Shown here piece by piece: positions 33,484 to 42,049 of a stretch of DNA of 54,051 nt. The stretch is from Ramlibacter sp. Lineage in GTDB: Bacteria; Pseudomonadota; Gammaproteobacteria; Burkholderiales; Burkholderiaceae_C. Below the pieces are notes generated by a model, which saw only the letters and a program-made list of their open reading frames with translations, was not told the origin of the DNA and searched no databases. The stretch lies in the NCBI GenBank assembly GCA_013815685.1, contig JACDFR010000025.1, forward strand, positions 1-54,051. Direction: 5' to 3'. The translations under genes were made by a program, and so were the position numbers. Numbering within the stretch: the first letter of the stretch is position 1; each line of letters opens with the position of its first letter.

Positions 33484-34683
33484 ATGATCGAACTCGCCGA
33501 CATCCGCGCCGCGGCGCAGCGCCTGCAGGGTCAGTTGCTCGAAACACCATGCGTGGAGTCCCGCACCATTTCCCAGATCACCGGCGCGCAGGTCTTCCTC
33601 AAGTTCGAGAACCTGCAGTTCACGGCATCGTTCAAGGAGCGCGGCGCCTGCAACAAGCTGGTGCAGCTCAGCGACGAGGAGCGGCGCCGGGGCGTGATCG
33701 CGATGAGCGCGGGCAATCATGCGCAAGGCGTCGCCTACCACGCACAGCGCCTGGGCCTGCGGGCGGTGATCGTGATGCCGCGGTTCACGCCGGGGGTGAA
33801 AGTCGAGCGCACCCGCAGCTTCGGCCCCGAGGTCGTGCTCCACGGTGACACGCTGGACGAGGCGCGCGGCCATGCGCTGCAGCTGGCCGCGCAGCAGCAG
33901 CTGACATTCGTTCACCCTTACGACGATGAGGCCATCGTGGCGGGCCAGGGCACCGCCGGCCTCGAAATGCTGGCCGCCGTGCCGCAGCTCGACACCCTGG
34001 TGGTGGCCGTGGGTGGCGGCGGACTGATCGCCGGCATCGCCGTGGCCGCCAAGGCCTTGAAGCCGGGCATCGAGGTCATCGGCGTGCAAACCCTGAGGTT
34101 TCCCAATATGTACAACGCGGTGAAGCACGAGTCGCTGCCCCAGGGCGGCAGCACGATCGCCGAGGGCATCGCGGTGGGGACACCGGGCAAGATCCCCCAG
34201 GCGCTGATCGAGAAATACGTGGACGACATCCTGCTGGTGGACGAGGGCGACATCGAGCAGGCCATCGTGATGCTGCTGGAGATCGAGAAGACGCTGGTGG
34301 AGGGGGCCGGCGCGGCCGGACTGGCCGCCTTGCTCAAGCACCCCGAGCGCTTCCGCGGGCGCAAGATCGGCCTGCTGCTGGGCGGCGGAAACATCGACCC
34401 GCTGCTGCTGGCGGCCATCATCGAGCGAGGGATGGTCCGCGCGGGACGGCTGGCGCGCGTGCGCGTGAGTGCGCGCGACGTGCCGGGCTCGCTGGCGCGC
34501 ATCACGGCCATCGTCAGCGAAGCGGGGGCGAACATCGACGAAGTGCACCACCAGCGGGCGTTCACGCTGCTGGCGGCACAAAACGTTGAGATCGAGCTGG
34601 TGCTCCAGACCCGCGGGCGCGAGCATATCCAGGCAGTGCTGGATGCACTGCACAGCGGCGGCTTCCAGGCCCAGGAGCAATGA
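33484..34683 (+). CDS. ilvA: Threonine ammonia-lyase (threonine deaminase)
   Basis: A 399-residue fold-type II PLP enzyme converting threonine to 2-oxobutanoate. Visible are the PLP lysine in FTASFKERGACNKL, AMSAGNHAQGVAYHA, the phosphate loop VAVGGGGLIAGIA, and one C-terminal ACT domain (RVRVSARDVPGSLARITAIV). A single ACT-like domain and ~400 residues place it in the shorter branch related to catabolic TdcB/archaeal-type enzymes and not the 510-residue IlvA. It overlaps the thioesterase start by one base and is divergent from the AAA+ gene over 120 bp. Confidence 0.92.
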   Translation: MIELADIRAAAQRLQGQLLETPCVESRTISQITGAQVFLKFENLQFTASFKERGACNKLVQLSDEERRRGVIAMSAGNHAQGVAYHAQRLGLRAVIVMPRFTPGVKVERTRSFGPEVVLHGDTLDEARGHALQLAAQQQLTFVHPYDDEAIVAGQGTAGLEMLAAVPQLDTLVVAVGGGGLIAGIAVAAKALKPGIEVIGVQTLRFPNMYNAVKHESLPQGGSTIAEGIAVGTPGKIPQALIEKYVDDILLVDEGDIEQAIVMLLEIEKTLVEGAGAAGLAALLKHPERFRGRKIGLLLGGGNIDPLLLAAIIERGMVRAGRLARVRVSARDVPGSLARITAIVSEAGANIDEVHHQRAFTLLAAQNVEIELVLQTRGREHIQAVLDALHSGGFQAQEQ

Positions 34684-35087
34684 TGGGCAAGAATGAACTG
34701 GAATCAGCCTTGCCGGAATACTTTGCGCCCTGGGTGCAGGCGCTGGGGCTGATGGTGGAAAGCTTCGATACCGACAGCGTCACCTTGCGCCTGGCGCAAA
34801 ACCCGCAGCTGTCGCGCGTGGGCGGCATGCTCTGCGGGCAGGCGATGATGGCCGCCGCCGACACCGCGATGGTCCTGGCCCTGATCAACCAGTTTGGCGA
34901 ATTCAGGCCCTGCACCACAGTCCAGATGAACACCAGCTTCCTCAAGCCGTTGTCGAACCAGGACGCGCTGGTCCAGGCGCGCGTGATGCGGGCGGGCAAA
35001 TCACTGGCGTTCGGGGAAATCGATATCCGCGGCGCCGCGGATGGCAAGAGCGTGAGCCGTTCCGGCGTGACCTACGCCCTGCTCTAG
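34683..35087 (+). CDS. PaaI-family thioesterase (hot-dog fold)
   Basis: A 134-residue hot-dog-fold acyl-CoA thioesterase: SRVGGMLCGQAMMAAADTAM contains the usual N-terminal helix segment, followed by TTVQMNTSFLKPLSNQDALV and AFGEIDIRGAADGKSV. Two adjacent in-frame ATGs occur (34680, 34683); the second has the better spacing to AGGAG. Its start overlaps the ilvA stop, so translation is coupled. Substrate unknown. Confidence 0.87.
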   Translation: MGKNELESALPEYFAPWVQALGLMVESFDTDSVTLRLAQNPQLSRVGGMLCGQAMMAAADTAMVLALINQFGEFRPCTTVQMNTSFLKPLSNQDALVQARVMRAGKSLAFGEIDIRGAADGKSVSRSGVTYALL

Positions 35088-35125
35088 CGCTTGCTAAAAT
35101 CCCGCCCAGCACCACAGGAAACCAC

Positions 35126-35278
35126 ATGTCCAGCCCCGAACCCCGTCACAGCCACGGCGAACCGCATCAGCCCCAGGATGGGCTCGAAGCCGTCGTCCCG
35201 ATGATCCCCATCGTCTTGCCGGTGATGGGCGGCGTGCTCATGTTCCTGCTGGCGTTCATCGCGATCTACGTTGCCTGA
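35126..35278 (+). CDS. Short single-helix membrane protein (50 residues)
   Basis: An ATG with AGGA eight bases upstream opens a 50-residue frame. It has a charged, His/Pro-rich head (MSSPEPRHSHGEPHQPQDG) and a hydrophobic tail ([20 protein letters not shown]) ending in Ala-stop. It follows the thioesterase gene by 38 bp. The final 13 bases overlap the end of the converging modC gene. I do not recognise a family; small one-helix proteins like this recur in Comamonadaceae. Confidence 0.65.
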   Translation: MSSPEPRHSHGEPHQPQDGLEAVVPMIPIVLPVMGGVLMFLLAFIAIYVA

Positions 35279-36381
35279 GGCGCCGCCGCGGGTTCTTTCT
35301 GCGGCATGATGTGAATCGCCTGCGGGTCGATCCCCAGCCGCAGCCAGTGGCCGGGCCCGGCCTTTAGCCCGCGCAACTGGGCGGTCGACAAGTTCAGGGT
35401 CACCCGTTCCTCTGCCAGGCCCTCGGGGCGCAGTGAACAAAGGCTGGTTTCACCCAGCGCCAGTTGCTCGACCATTTCGCAGCGCAAGACATTCTCGTGG
35501 GCCGGCCCATCGGCCAGCAGTTCGATGCGGTCACCGGCGATCACCCAGGTGACCGGCGCCCCGTGGCGAATCCTGTTCTTGTCCACCACCCGCAGCCGCA
35601 CATCGCTGCCCTGCCCCCATTCAAGCCGGCCCCACCCTGGTTCGTGCCGCAAAAACCGCCCGCGGAAGTGGTTCTGGATGCCCACCAGCTCGGCGACCCT
35701 GGCATTGCGCGGGCTGGCAAAAACCTGGGCCGGCACGCCCACCTGCAGCGACTCGCCCGTGTCGAGGATCACCACCCGGTCGGCCAGGCGGCGGGCTTCG
35801 CCCAGGTCGTGCGTCACCAGGACCATCGGCGTCGAGACGCTCTGGCGCAGCGCCGCAAGCTCGCGGTAGAGCGCCTGGCGGGCCGGCGCATCCACGGCGG
35901 AAAACGGCTCGTCCAGCAGCAGCACCTGGGGTTGCCGCGCCAGTGCCCGGGCCAGCGCCACGCGTTGCTGCTGGCCGCCCGAAAGCTGGGCGGGCCGGCG
36001 CTGCTCCAGCCCGACAAGGCCGAGCCGCTCGAAAAGGGCGTCGATCAACCCGGCCGGCCCGCCCGAGGGTGCTGCAATCCTGACGTTGTCCAGGGCGCTC
36101 AAGTGCGGAAACAGCGCGTAATGCTGGAACACGAGGCCCACCTGCCGCTGCTGCGGCGGCAGGTCCAGGCCCTGCTCGCTGTCGAACCAGACGTTCCGGC
36201 CTACAGCGATCCTGCCGCCCAGCGTCTTGCTCTTCAGCAGGCCGGCGACGGCGCGCAAGACGCTGGTCTTGCCGCTGCCCGAGGGGCCCACCAGCGCCAC
36301 CAGTTCCCCGGGCGCGCAGTCGAAGGCGACTTGCAGCCGCATCGGCGTGCTGTTGCGCAGCCCAACCTGGAGCGTGCCCAT
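35266..36381 (-). CDS. modC: Molybdate ABC transporter ATPase ModC
   Basis: A 371-residue ABC ATPase with Walker [15 protein letters not shown]-loop [10 protein letters not shown], signature [17 protein letters not shown], Walker [14 protein letters not shown] and H-loop VTHDLGEA. The C-terminal ~120 residues (from about [15 protein letters not shown]) form the molybdate-binding/TOBE-type domain of ModC. It drives molybdate import with ModA and ModB; tungstate is a possible alternative ligand. It begins six bases after the modB stop, with AGGAA upstream. Confidence 0.92.
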   Translation of the reverse strand: MGTLQVGLRNSTPMRLQVAFDCAPGELVALVGPSGSGKTSVLRAVAGLLKSKTLGGRIAVGRNVWFDSEQGLDLPPQQRQVGLVFQHYALFPHLSALDNVRIAAPSGGPAGLIDALFERLGLVGLEQRRPAQLSGGQQQRVALARALARQPQVLLLDEPFSAVDAPARQALYRELAALRQSVSTPMVLVTHDLGEARRLADRVVILDTGESLQVGVPAQVFASPRNARVAELVGIQNHFRGRFLRHEPGWGRLEWGQGSDVRLRVVDKNRIRHGAPVTWVIAGDRIELLADGPAHENVLRCEMVEQLALGETSLCSLRPEGLAEERVTLNLSTAQLRGLKAGPGHWLRLGIDPQAIHIMPQKEPAAAPQAT

Positions 36382-36387
36382 GCGCGC

Positions 36388-37056
36388 CTAGCGTTCCTGC
36401 AAGGGCCTGCGGCGGTCCGCCGCGAAGACCAGGGCCACCGCCATCAGCGAACAGGCCACCAGCGCCACGGCCATGACGTGGGCCGCGGCCAGGTCGAACG
36501 CTTGTACCCGGTCGTAGATGGCGATACTCAGCGTTCTCGTTTCGCCCGCGATGCTGCCGCCCACCATCAGGACGACGCCGAATTCGCCCAGCGTGTGCGC
36601 GGCCGTGAGCGCCACACCGCCCAGCAGGCCGGGCCAGGTCAGCGGAAGCTCGATCTTCAGGAATGTTCGCCAGCGGCCCAGGCCCGACACCCAGGCAGCT
36701 TCGCGCAACGATTGGGGAATGCTGGAAAAAGCGCGTTGGATCGGCTGGACCATGAAGGGCAGGTTGATCAGCAGGCTGGCCAGCAGCAGGCCTTCGAAGC
36801 TGAACACCAGCCGCACATCGAGGTGGTGCGCCAGCCACGCTCCGGCAGGAGAGCCTTGCCCGAGCGCGACCAGGAAATAAAAGCCGACGACAGTCGGCGG
36901 CAACAGCAATGGCAACATCAGAGCGGCCTCTATCAAAGGCTTGCCGCGCCATGAAGTGAGCGCCAGCCACCGCGCCAGCGCAATGCCGATGGGCAACAAC
37001 AGCAGGGCCGTCAGCAGGGCCAAGAGCAGCGACACGCGGGCGGCTTGCCAATCCAT
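36388..37056 (-). CDS. modB: Molybdate ABC transporter permease ModB
   Basis: A 222-residue permease with five membrane helices. It shows GKPLIEAALMLPLLLPPTVVGFYFLVAL and the EAA-type coupling loop REAAWVSGLGRWRTFLKIELPLTWPGLLGG. ATG 37056 gives the normal ModB length; the open frame continues upstream but overlaps modA. It lies between modA (32 bp away) and modC. Confidence 0.92.
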   Translation of the reverse strand: MDWQAARVSLLLALLTALLLLPIGIALARWLALTSWRGKPLIEAALMLPLLLPPTVVGFYFLVALGQGSPAGAWLAHHLDVRLVFSFEGLLLASLLINLPFMVQPIQRAFSSIPQSLREAAWVSGLGRWRTFLKIELPLTWPGLLGGVALTAAHTLGEFGVVLMVGGSIAGETRTLSIAIYDRVQAFDLAAAHVMAVALVACSLMAVALVFAADRRRPLQER

Positions 37057-37088
37057 GGCCGCGATTGTGACCGAGCGCCGGCGAAAGC

Positions 37089-37856
37089 CTAGCCGGTGGT
37101 AAAGCCGTAGCGCTGGAATACCGCGCGGGCCGGTGCCGCCTGCAAGAAACGGTAGAACCCGGCGGCTGCCGGCCGCGCGGTCTTCAACAACACCATGCGC
37201 TGGCGAAGCGGCGCATGCAGGTCGGCCGTGATCACGGCATGCCGCGCCAGCCGGGCGACCTCGGGCGCCAGTGCCAGCGACAGCGCCGTGATCCCCGCCT
37301 GCGCCGCGCCGGTGGCAACAAACTGAGTCGCCAGGGCCGCGTTTTCCCCGAGCACCAGTTTGGGCTTGGCAAGCTCCCACAGGCCCAGCCGTTCCAGCGC
37401 CTGCTGTGCAGCGCGGCCGTAGGGCGCATGCTGCGGATTAGCGATCGCAAAGCGGCCGACAGATGCCCAGTCCAGGCCCCGAAGACCCGATTCGAGGCTC
37501 AGGGGCGACGCCATCGGGACCATGGCAGCGATGCGGCCCTGCGCGTACAGATCGCCGCGCCCCCGCGTCAGGCCGGCCTGCGCCAGATCGAAAACAAAGT
37601 CTTCATCGGCCGACATATAGATGTCGGCGGGCAGCCCGTGGCGGATCTGCTGGGCGTATTGTCCCGACGATCCCAGACTGAGCTGCACGGCCTGACCCGT
37701 TTGGCGCTGGTAGGTGGCGGCGAGCTCGTCGAGGGCGAATTTAAGGTCGCTGGCGGCCAGCACCCGTACAGGCCCATCGGCAGCCGCGACGCCGGTTGAC
37801 AACCAACCTACCAAGCCGCCTGCGAACGCAGCGGCGGCAAGACAACGTCTACGCAT
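37089..37856 (-). CDS. modA: Molybdate-binding periplasmic protein ModA
   Basis: A 255-residue binding protein with a signal peptide (RRRCLAAAAFAGGLVGWLSTGVAAA). ModA features are VRVLAASDLKFALDELAATY, SLGSSGQYAQQIRHGLPADIYMSAD and IANPQHAPYGRAAQQAL. AGGAG stands nine bases before the ATG. It is the first gene of modABC. Supply of molybdenum would serve molybdoenzymes; none is encoded in this window. Confidence 0.92.
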   Translation of the reverse strand: MRRRCLAAAAFAGGLVGWLSTGVAAADGPVRVLAASDLKFALDELAATYQRQTGQAVQLSLGSSGQYAQQIRHGLPADIYMSADEDFVFDLAQAGLTRGRGDLYAQGRIAAMVPMASPLSLESGLRGLDWASVGRFAIANPQHAPYGRAAQQALERLGLWELAKPKLVLGENAALATQFVATGAAQAGITALSLALAPEVARLARHAVITADLHAPLRQRMVLLKTARPAAAGFYRFLQAAPARAVFQRYGFTTG

Positions 37857-37889
37857 AAGAAAGCGCTCCTGCTGAGTAAAAAGATATTC

Positions 37890-37903
37890 GCATAACCTTA
37901 TGC
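37890..37903. promoter_or_regulatory. Palindrome upstream of modA
   Basis: GCATAACCTTATGC has perfect GCATAA/TTATGC arms. It lies 34-47 bp before the modA start in an AT-rich tract with further TGCA/ATGCAA half-repeats, a likely operator or promoter core for modABC. It does not match the E. coli ModE site. Confidence 0.45.
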
Positions 37904-38106
37904 AAGTTTTGCATTATTTTCGGCCCCAATGTCTGCCACGGCGGCAGGGGCTTCCATAAAATCGATTCCCCAGCCGACCCGCGGGTTGTGGTTGTTAAAC
38001 CCCGCAGCACCGCCCGTCGCATCCGCCAAGCCGGGTTTCATGAAGGCAGCGCTCAAGGCCAGAGCTCCTCCTTTTTGAAAGCAGGTTTTAACTTCAGGAG
38101 CTTTGG

Positions 38107-39981
38107 ATGAACTCTCCCGTGATGCAGGGGCTGAATTTGAACAGCCCTTCGTACGTGAAAAACGCGAAACTGATCGCCTGGGTGGCCGACATGGCCGCGC
38201 TGTGCAAACCGGACCGCATCCACTGGTGCGACGGCAGCGAGGAAGAATACGACCGCCTGTGCCGGCAGCTGGTCGACGCGGGCACGTTCAGGAAGCTCGA
38301 TCCCGTCAAGCGCCCCAATTCTTACCTGGCATCGTCCGACCCCAGCGACGTGGCGCGTGTGGAAGATCGCACCTACATCTGCTGCGAAAAAAGGGAGGAC
38401 GCGGGCCCCACGAACAACTGGATGGCCCCGGCCGAAATGCGCGCCACCCTGCAGCCCTTGTTCGACGGCTGCATGCGCGGGCGCACGATGTACGTGGTGC
38501 CGTTCTCGATGGGCCCGCTCGGTTCGCCGATCGCGCACGTCGGCATCGAGCTGTCCGACAGCGCGTACGTGGCAGTGAACATGCGCATCATGACGCGCAT
38601 GGGCCGCGCCGTGTACGACGTGCTCGGGGTCAACGGCGAGTTCGTTCCCTGCGTGCACACCGTTGGCGCGCCGCTGGCCCGGGGGCAGGCCGACGCGAAG
38701 TGGCCCTGCAACCCCACCAAGTACATCGTCCACTACCCGGAAAGCCGGGAAATCTGGTCGTATGGCTCGGGCTACGGAGGCAACGCGCTGCTGGGCAAGA
38801 AGTGCTTCGCGCTGCGGATCGCCTCGACCATGGGCCGTGCGGCCGCGCAGGGGCCCTCCGGTGGCCTGGGCTGGCTGGCCGAGCACATGCTGATCCTGGG
38901 CGTGACCAATCCCGAGGGCAGGAAGTACCACGTGGCAGCCGCGTTCCCGTCGGCTTGCGGCAAGACCAACTTCGCGATGCTGATCCCGCCCAAGGGGTTC
39001 GAAGGCTGGAAGGTCACGACCATCGGCGACGACATCGCCTGGATCAAGCCCGGCGCGGACGGCAAGCTCTATGCGATCAATCCCGAAGCGGGTTACTTCG
39101 GCGTGGCTCCCGGCACCAACACCGAGACCAACCCCAACTGCATGGCCAGCCTGGACAAGAACGTGATCTTCACCAACGTCGCGCTGACCGACGACGGCGA
39201 CGTGTGGTGGGAAGGCATGGGCCCGGCGCCCGCCCACGCCACCGATTGGCTGGGCAATGACTGGACGCCCGAGATCGCCCGGCAAACCGGCGCCAAGGCG
39301 GCGCATCCCAACGCCCGCTTCACCGTGTCGGCGGTCAACAACCCGGCGCTCGATTCGGCCTGGGACGACCCCCGGGGCGTGGCCATCGACGCCTTCATCT
39401 TCGGCGGCCGCCGCTCGACCACCGTGCCGCTCGTCACCGAAGCGCGCAACTGGGTGGAAGGCGTGTACATGGCGGCGACCATGGGCTCGGAAACCACCGC
39501 TGCGGCGGCCGGCCAGATGGGCGTGGTGCGGCGCGACCCGTTCGCCATGCTTCCCTTCACCGGCTACAACATGGCCGACTACTTCCAGCACTGGCTGGAC
39601 CTCGGCAAGAAGCTGGCGGCCTCCGGCGCTCCGCTGCCGCGCATCTACACCACCAACTGGTTTCGAAAGGGCGCGGACGGCAAGTTCGTCTGGCCGGGGT
39701 ATGGCGAGAACATGCGTGTGCTCAAGTGGATGATCGACCGCATCGAGGGCCGGGCTGCCGGGGCGGAACACGTGTTCGGGGTGAGCCCGGCGTACGAAGA
39801 GCTGAACTGGACCGGGCTCGATTTCAGCGCCGAACAGTTCAAGACCGTCACCAGCATCGACAGGGCGGCCTGGCAAAAAGAGCTGCAGCTGCATACCGCG
39901 CTGTTCCAGCAGCTCGAATACCACCTGCCGCGCGAGCTGGGCGAGACGAAGGCGCAGATCGAGAAGCGGCTGGCGGCGTAG
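38107..39981 (+). CDS. pckG: Phosphoenolpyruvate carboxykinase (GTP)
   Basis: A 624-residue GTP-dependent PEP carboxykinase converting oxaloacetate and GTP to PEP, CO2 and GDP at the entry of gluconeogenesis. Key parts are the P-loop with the hyper-reactive Cys ([15 protein letters not shown]), metal/substrate residues in [10 protein letters not shown], the [12 protein letters not shown] loop and [12 protein letters not shown] lies six bases before ATG 38107. It is divergent from modABC with 250 bp between. An intrinsic terminator follows. Confidence 0.96.
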   Translation: MNSPVMQGLNLNSPSYVKNAKLIAWVADMAALCKPDRIHWCDGSEEEYDRLCRQLVDAGTFRKLDPVKRPNSYLASSDPSDVARVEDRTYICCEKREDAGPTNNWMAPAEMRATLQPLFDGCMRGRTMYVVPFSMGPLGSPIAHVGIELSDSAYVAVNMRIMTRMGRAVYDVLGVNGEFVPCVHTVGAPLARGQADAKWPCNPTKYIVHYPESREIWSYGSGYGGNALLGKKCFALRIASTMGRAAAQGPSGGLGWLAEHMLILGVTNPEGRKYHVAAAFPSACGKTNFAMLIPPKGFEGWKVTTIGDDIAWIKPGADGKLYAINPEAGYFGVAPGTNTETNPNCMASLDKNVIFTNVALTDDGDVWWEGMGPAPAHATDWLGNDWTPEIARQTGAKAAHPNARFTVSAVNNPALDSAWDDPRGVAIDAFIFGGRRSTTVPLVTEARNWVEGVYMAATMGSETTAAAAGQMGVVRRDPFAMLPFTGYNMADYFQHWLDLGKKLAASGAPLPRIYTTNWFRKGADGKFVWPGYGENMRVLKWMIDRIEGRAAGAEHVFGVSPAYEELNWTGLDFSAEQFKTVTSIDRAAWQKELQLHTALFQQLEYHLPRELGETKAQIEKRLAA

Positions 39982-39998
39982 CGAATCCCGACAGCAGA

Positions 39999-40026
39999 AA
40001 AAGCCACCCCGCGGGGTGGCTTTTTT
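39999..40026 (+). terminator. Intrinsic terminator of pckG
   Basis: AAAAGCCACCC pairs with GGGTGGCTTTT across a short CGCG loop, followed by six Ts (40021-40026). The A-run on the other side means it can also work for the converging gene at 40091. Confidence 0.9.
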
Positions 40027-40090
40027 GTGATGACTGCGGGCACGACTACCTGGTCGCCTTCTCCTGCAAGGGGGCGTGGTGTCTGCCCGA

Positions 40091-41278
40091 TCAATCGGCA
40101 GCCAAGGGCAGTCCGCGCGCCTCCCACTCGGGCAAGCCGCCCCGCAGCCAGTAGACCTTCTTGAAGCCTCTTTCGGTCGCGACCTTGGAAGCCTTGTACG
40201 ACTTCCAGCATTCGGCGCCGTTGCACCCAAACACGGTGGGCTTGTTCTTGTCGAGCTTGTCCAGTGCGGAGAAATCATCGACCTTGGCGTCAAAGCTGAT
40301 GTCCTTCACGCTCTTCTCGAGGTACGGAACCGACGCGGCGCCGGGAATGTGTTTGGCCTTGAATTCTTTTTCGGACCGCACATCCACCATCTGGGCGCCT
40401 TGTCCAATCAGCTCGGCGGCCTCTTTGGCCGATATCCGCGTCACCCCCGCCAGTTGGCCGGGGGTGAAATGCCCCAGACCGCCCAGGTACTCGTATCCCG
40501 CAGAGTCCTGGGGAGTCGTCAGACGCAACTTTCCCAAACCCGACTGCGCCGGATTGGACCCCACCGCCCACTTGCTCAAGCGCTCCCGCTGGGAATCCGT
40601 GGCGGTTTTTTTGACGAGGATGGTCAGCCCTGCGGGCACCTGCTTGGACTCCAGCAAGACCACCAGCTTGGTGCTCTGGTTGCGCGCCCACTCCTGGTAT
40701 TCGGCCTTGCGCACAACGGTCGCGTGGGCAACTCCCAGGCTCACGGCGATGAGTCCAGCCCCGGAGGTGTTCTTGTACTGCACGTCGCCCGCCTCGTGGA
40801 TCGATACGCCCGCCTCATTGAGCAATCCCTTCGCCATATACGAGTAAATCGAATCCTGCTGCGCCAGATAGAGCTTGGTGCCCTTGAGCTGCTTGACCGA
40901 AGCGACGCCCGGCTTGGCGACCAGGACAAAGGTCTCCACCTTGTCCGTCGCGGCCAAGGATATATAGCCATGAGACAGTGCCGAGGCCGCCACATGAGGA
41001 GGCACCACATAGATGTCGTATTCGCCGGTCCTCGTGGAACGCAGCACGTCGGCGAAGTTGGTGTTGCGGTCTACCCTCACATCCTGGCCGGTTGCCTTGG
41101 CGAGGCTGACCGAAAGGTCCACATACGCCGACCCCAATGCGTCCTTCGGGCTGGAAGGATCGACCGCTACCATGGCCGTCATTTGGGCATGGCTTGCGTG
41201 GGCGCCGGTCAGCACTGCCGCCACCAGGATCGTGCGCAGAGAACTCGAGAACACAGCCAGTTTCGACCTGTCGGTCAT
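40091..41278 (-). CDS. PhnD-like binding protein fused to a rhodanese domain
   Basis: A 395-residue exported protein (signal ends THASHAQ-like, residues ~12-32). Residues ~35-265 are a PhnD/SsuA-type periplasmic binding fold (VDLSVSLAKATGQDVRV, YDIYVVPPHVAASALSHGYI, LAATDKVETFVLVAKPGVAS, KNTSGAGLIAVSLGVAHATVV). Residues ~285-395 are a rhodanese module (AQMVDVRSEKEFKAKHIPGA) with loop cysteines in VFGCNGAECWKSYKAS. GGAG lies six bases before ATG 41278. No ABC permease adjoins it. The combination suggests periplasmic capture or oxidation of a sulfur or phosphonate-like ligand, but that is inference. Confidence 0.82.
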   Translation of the reverse strand: MTDRSKLAVFSSSLRTILVAAVLTGAHASHAQMTAMVAVDPSSPKDALGSAYVDLSVSLAKATGQDVRVDRNTNFADVLRSTRTGEYDIYVVPPHVAASALSHGYISLAATDKVETFVLVAKPGVASVKQLKGTKLYLAQQDSIYSYMAKGLLNEAGVSIHEAGDVQYKNTSGAGLIAVSLGVAHATVVRKAEYQEWARNQSTKLVVLLESKQVPAGLTILVKKTATDSQRERLSKWAVGSNPAQSGLGKLRLTTPQDSAGYEYLGGLGHFTPGQLAGVTRISAKEAAELIGQGAQMVDVRSEKEFKAKHIPGAASVPYLEKSVKDISFDAKVDDFSALDKLDKNKPTVFGCNGAECWKSYKASKVATERGFKKVYWLRGGLPEWEARGLPLAAD

Positions 41279-41437
41279 GATGGTCTCCAAAAACAGCTTT
41301 GAATGAGAGCCGAGCCCCGGGTTGGGAGGCTCAACAGTAACACTATGCTCGGTTCTCGGCCAGATCAAGCACTGGCGGGCGTTGCGTTGTTTTTACGCTT
41401 CTGGCGCTGCAGGGCTACAGGAGAGGATCGCGCCGCA

Positions 41438-41476
41438 ATCGAGTAGGGCGACGGGTTACCCCTCACCCTACTCGAT
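41438..41476. repeat. Perfect inverted repeat between two minus-strand genes
   Basis: ATCGAGTAGGG (41438-41448) pairs exactly with CCCTACTCGAT (41466-41476) across a 17-nt spacer that itself contains GGGTTACCCC. It lies 15 bp past the stop of the membrane-protein gene at 41491. There is no adjoining T-run. It could be a transcript-end hairpin or a dispersed palindrome. Confidence 0.7.
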
Positions 41477-41490
41477 CTGCGTCGAAAATC

Positions 41491-41931
41491 TCAGTAGTAA
41501 GCCTTGACGTCCCGCATGGCGTCCGCGCCCATCGCGCGGCTGATGTCGGCCATGACGCGGGCGTCGTTCAGCGCGATATCCCAGAGCTTGCGGTCCTGGG
41601 CAAGCTGCCGGCGGGTCGCGGCCCAGTTCCGGTAACCGCCGCCGAGGGCGGCGCCCACGCGCCTGGCCGGCGTGGCCAGCAGGGCCAATGCCGTGAAGGC
41701 CACGGTCCACATCAGGATCCATGCCGCCATCAGATGGCCTTCGGTCCAGGTTTCGATGACTTGGTTGGCGACGACCAGCAAGGCCGAGACGATGGCAGCC
41801 AGCAGCAGGCTGGCGATGGCGCGGTTGCCGTCGAAGCGACTGGCCAGGCCCTTGACGCTCTCGACCACGCGCTCGGCCCGGACGACGCCCGGATGTTCGG
41901 TGGGATGGTCCACATGGGCAAAGCTGGTCAT
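41491..41931 (-). CDS. Conserved-looking inner-membrane protein, unknown function
   Basis: A 146-residue protein with two adjacent membrane helices (AIASLLLAAIVSALLVVANQVI and LMAAWILMWTVAFTALALLA). A soluble C-terminal helix follows (YRNWAATRRQLAQDRKLWDIAL ... ADISRAMG) and the end is VKAYY. GAGGG before ATG 41931 supports the start. I do not recognise the family. It is divergent from a LysR regulator across 118 bp holding a palindromic box, so it may be that regulator's target. Confidence 0.65.
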   Translation of the reverse strand: MTSFAHVDHPTEHPGVVRAERVVESVKGLASRFDGNRAIASLLLAAIVSALLVVANQVIETWTEGHLMAAWILMWTVAFTALALLATPARRVGAALGGGYRNWAATRRQLAQDRKLWDIALNDARVMADISRAMGADAMRDVKAYY

Positions 41932-42011
41932 GATTTCTTCCCTCTTCTTGGAAACGCCAATGCGAAATTGCAGTGTCGTGCCGCAATACTAGGGTTATCA
42001 CTGATATTTTT

Positions 42012-42025
42012 CCAATTAAGATTGG
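42012..42025. promoter_or_regulatory. Candidate LysR box
   Basis: CCAATTAAGATTGG has perfect CCAAT/ATTGG arms four bases apart and is flanked symmetrically by ATAT on both sides. It lies in an AT-rich tract about 25 bp before the LysR start and about 80 bp before the divergent membrane-protein gene. Confidence 0.55.
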
Positions 42026-42049
42026 TGATTGATATCATTCACCACAGTG

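Noticed and set aside
31063..34680. A 1,205-codon open frame on the minus strand
   Set aside because: Only the part from 33363 down is the AAA+ ATPase. The rest is antisense to threonine deaminase, has no domain, and a good ribosome-binding site precedes the internal ATG.
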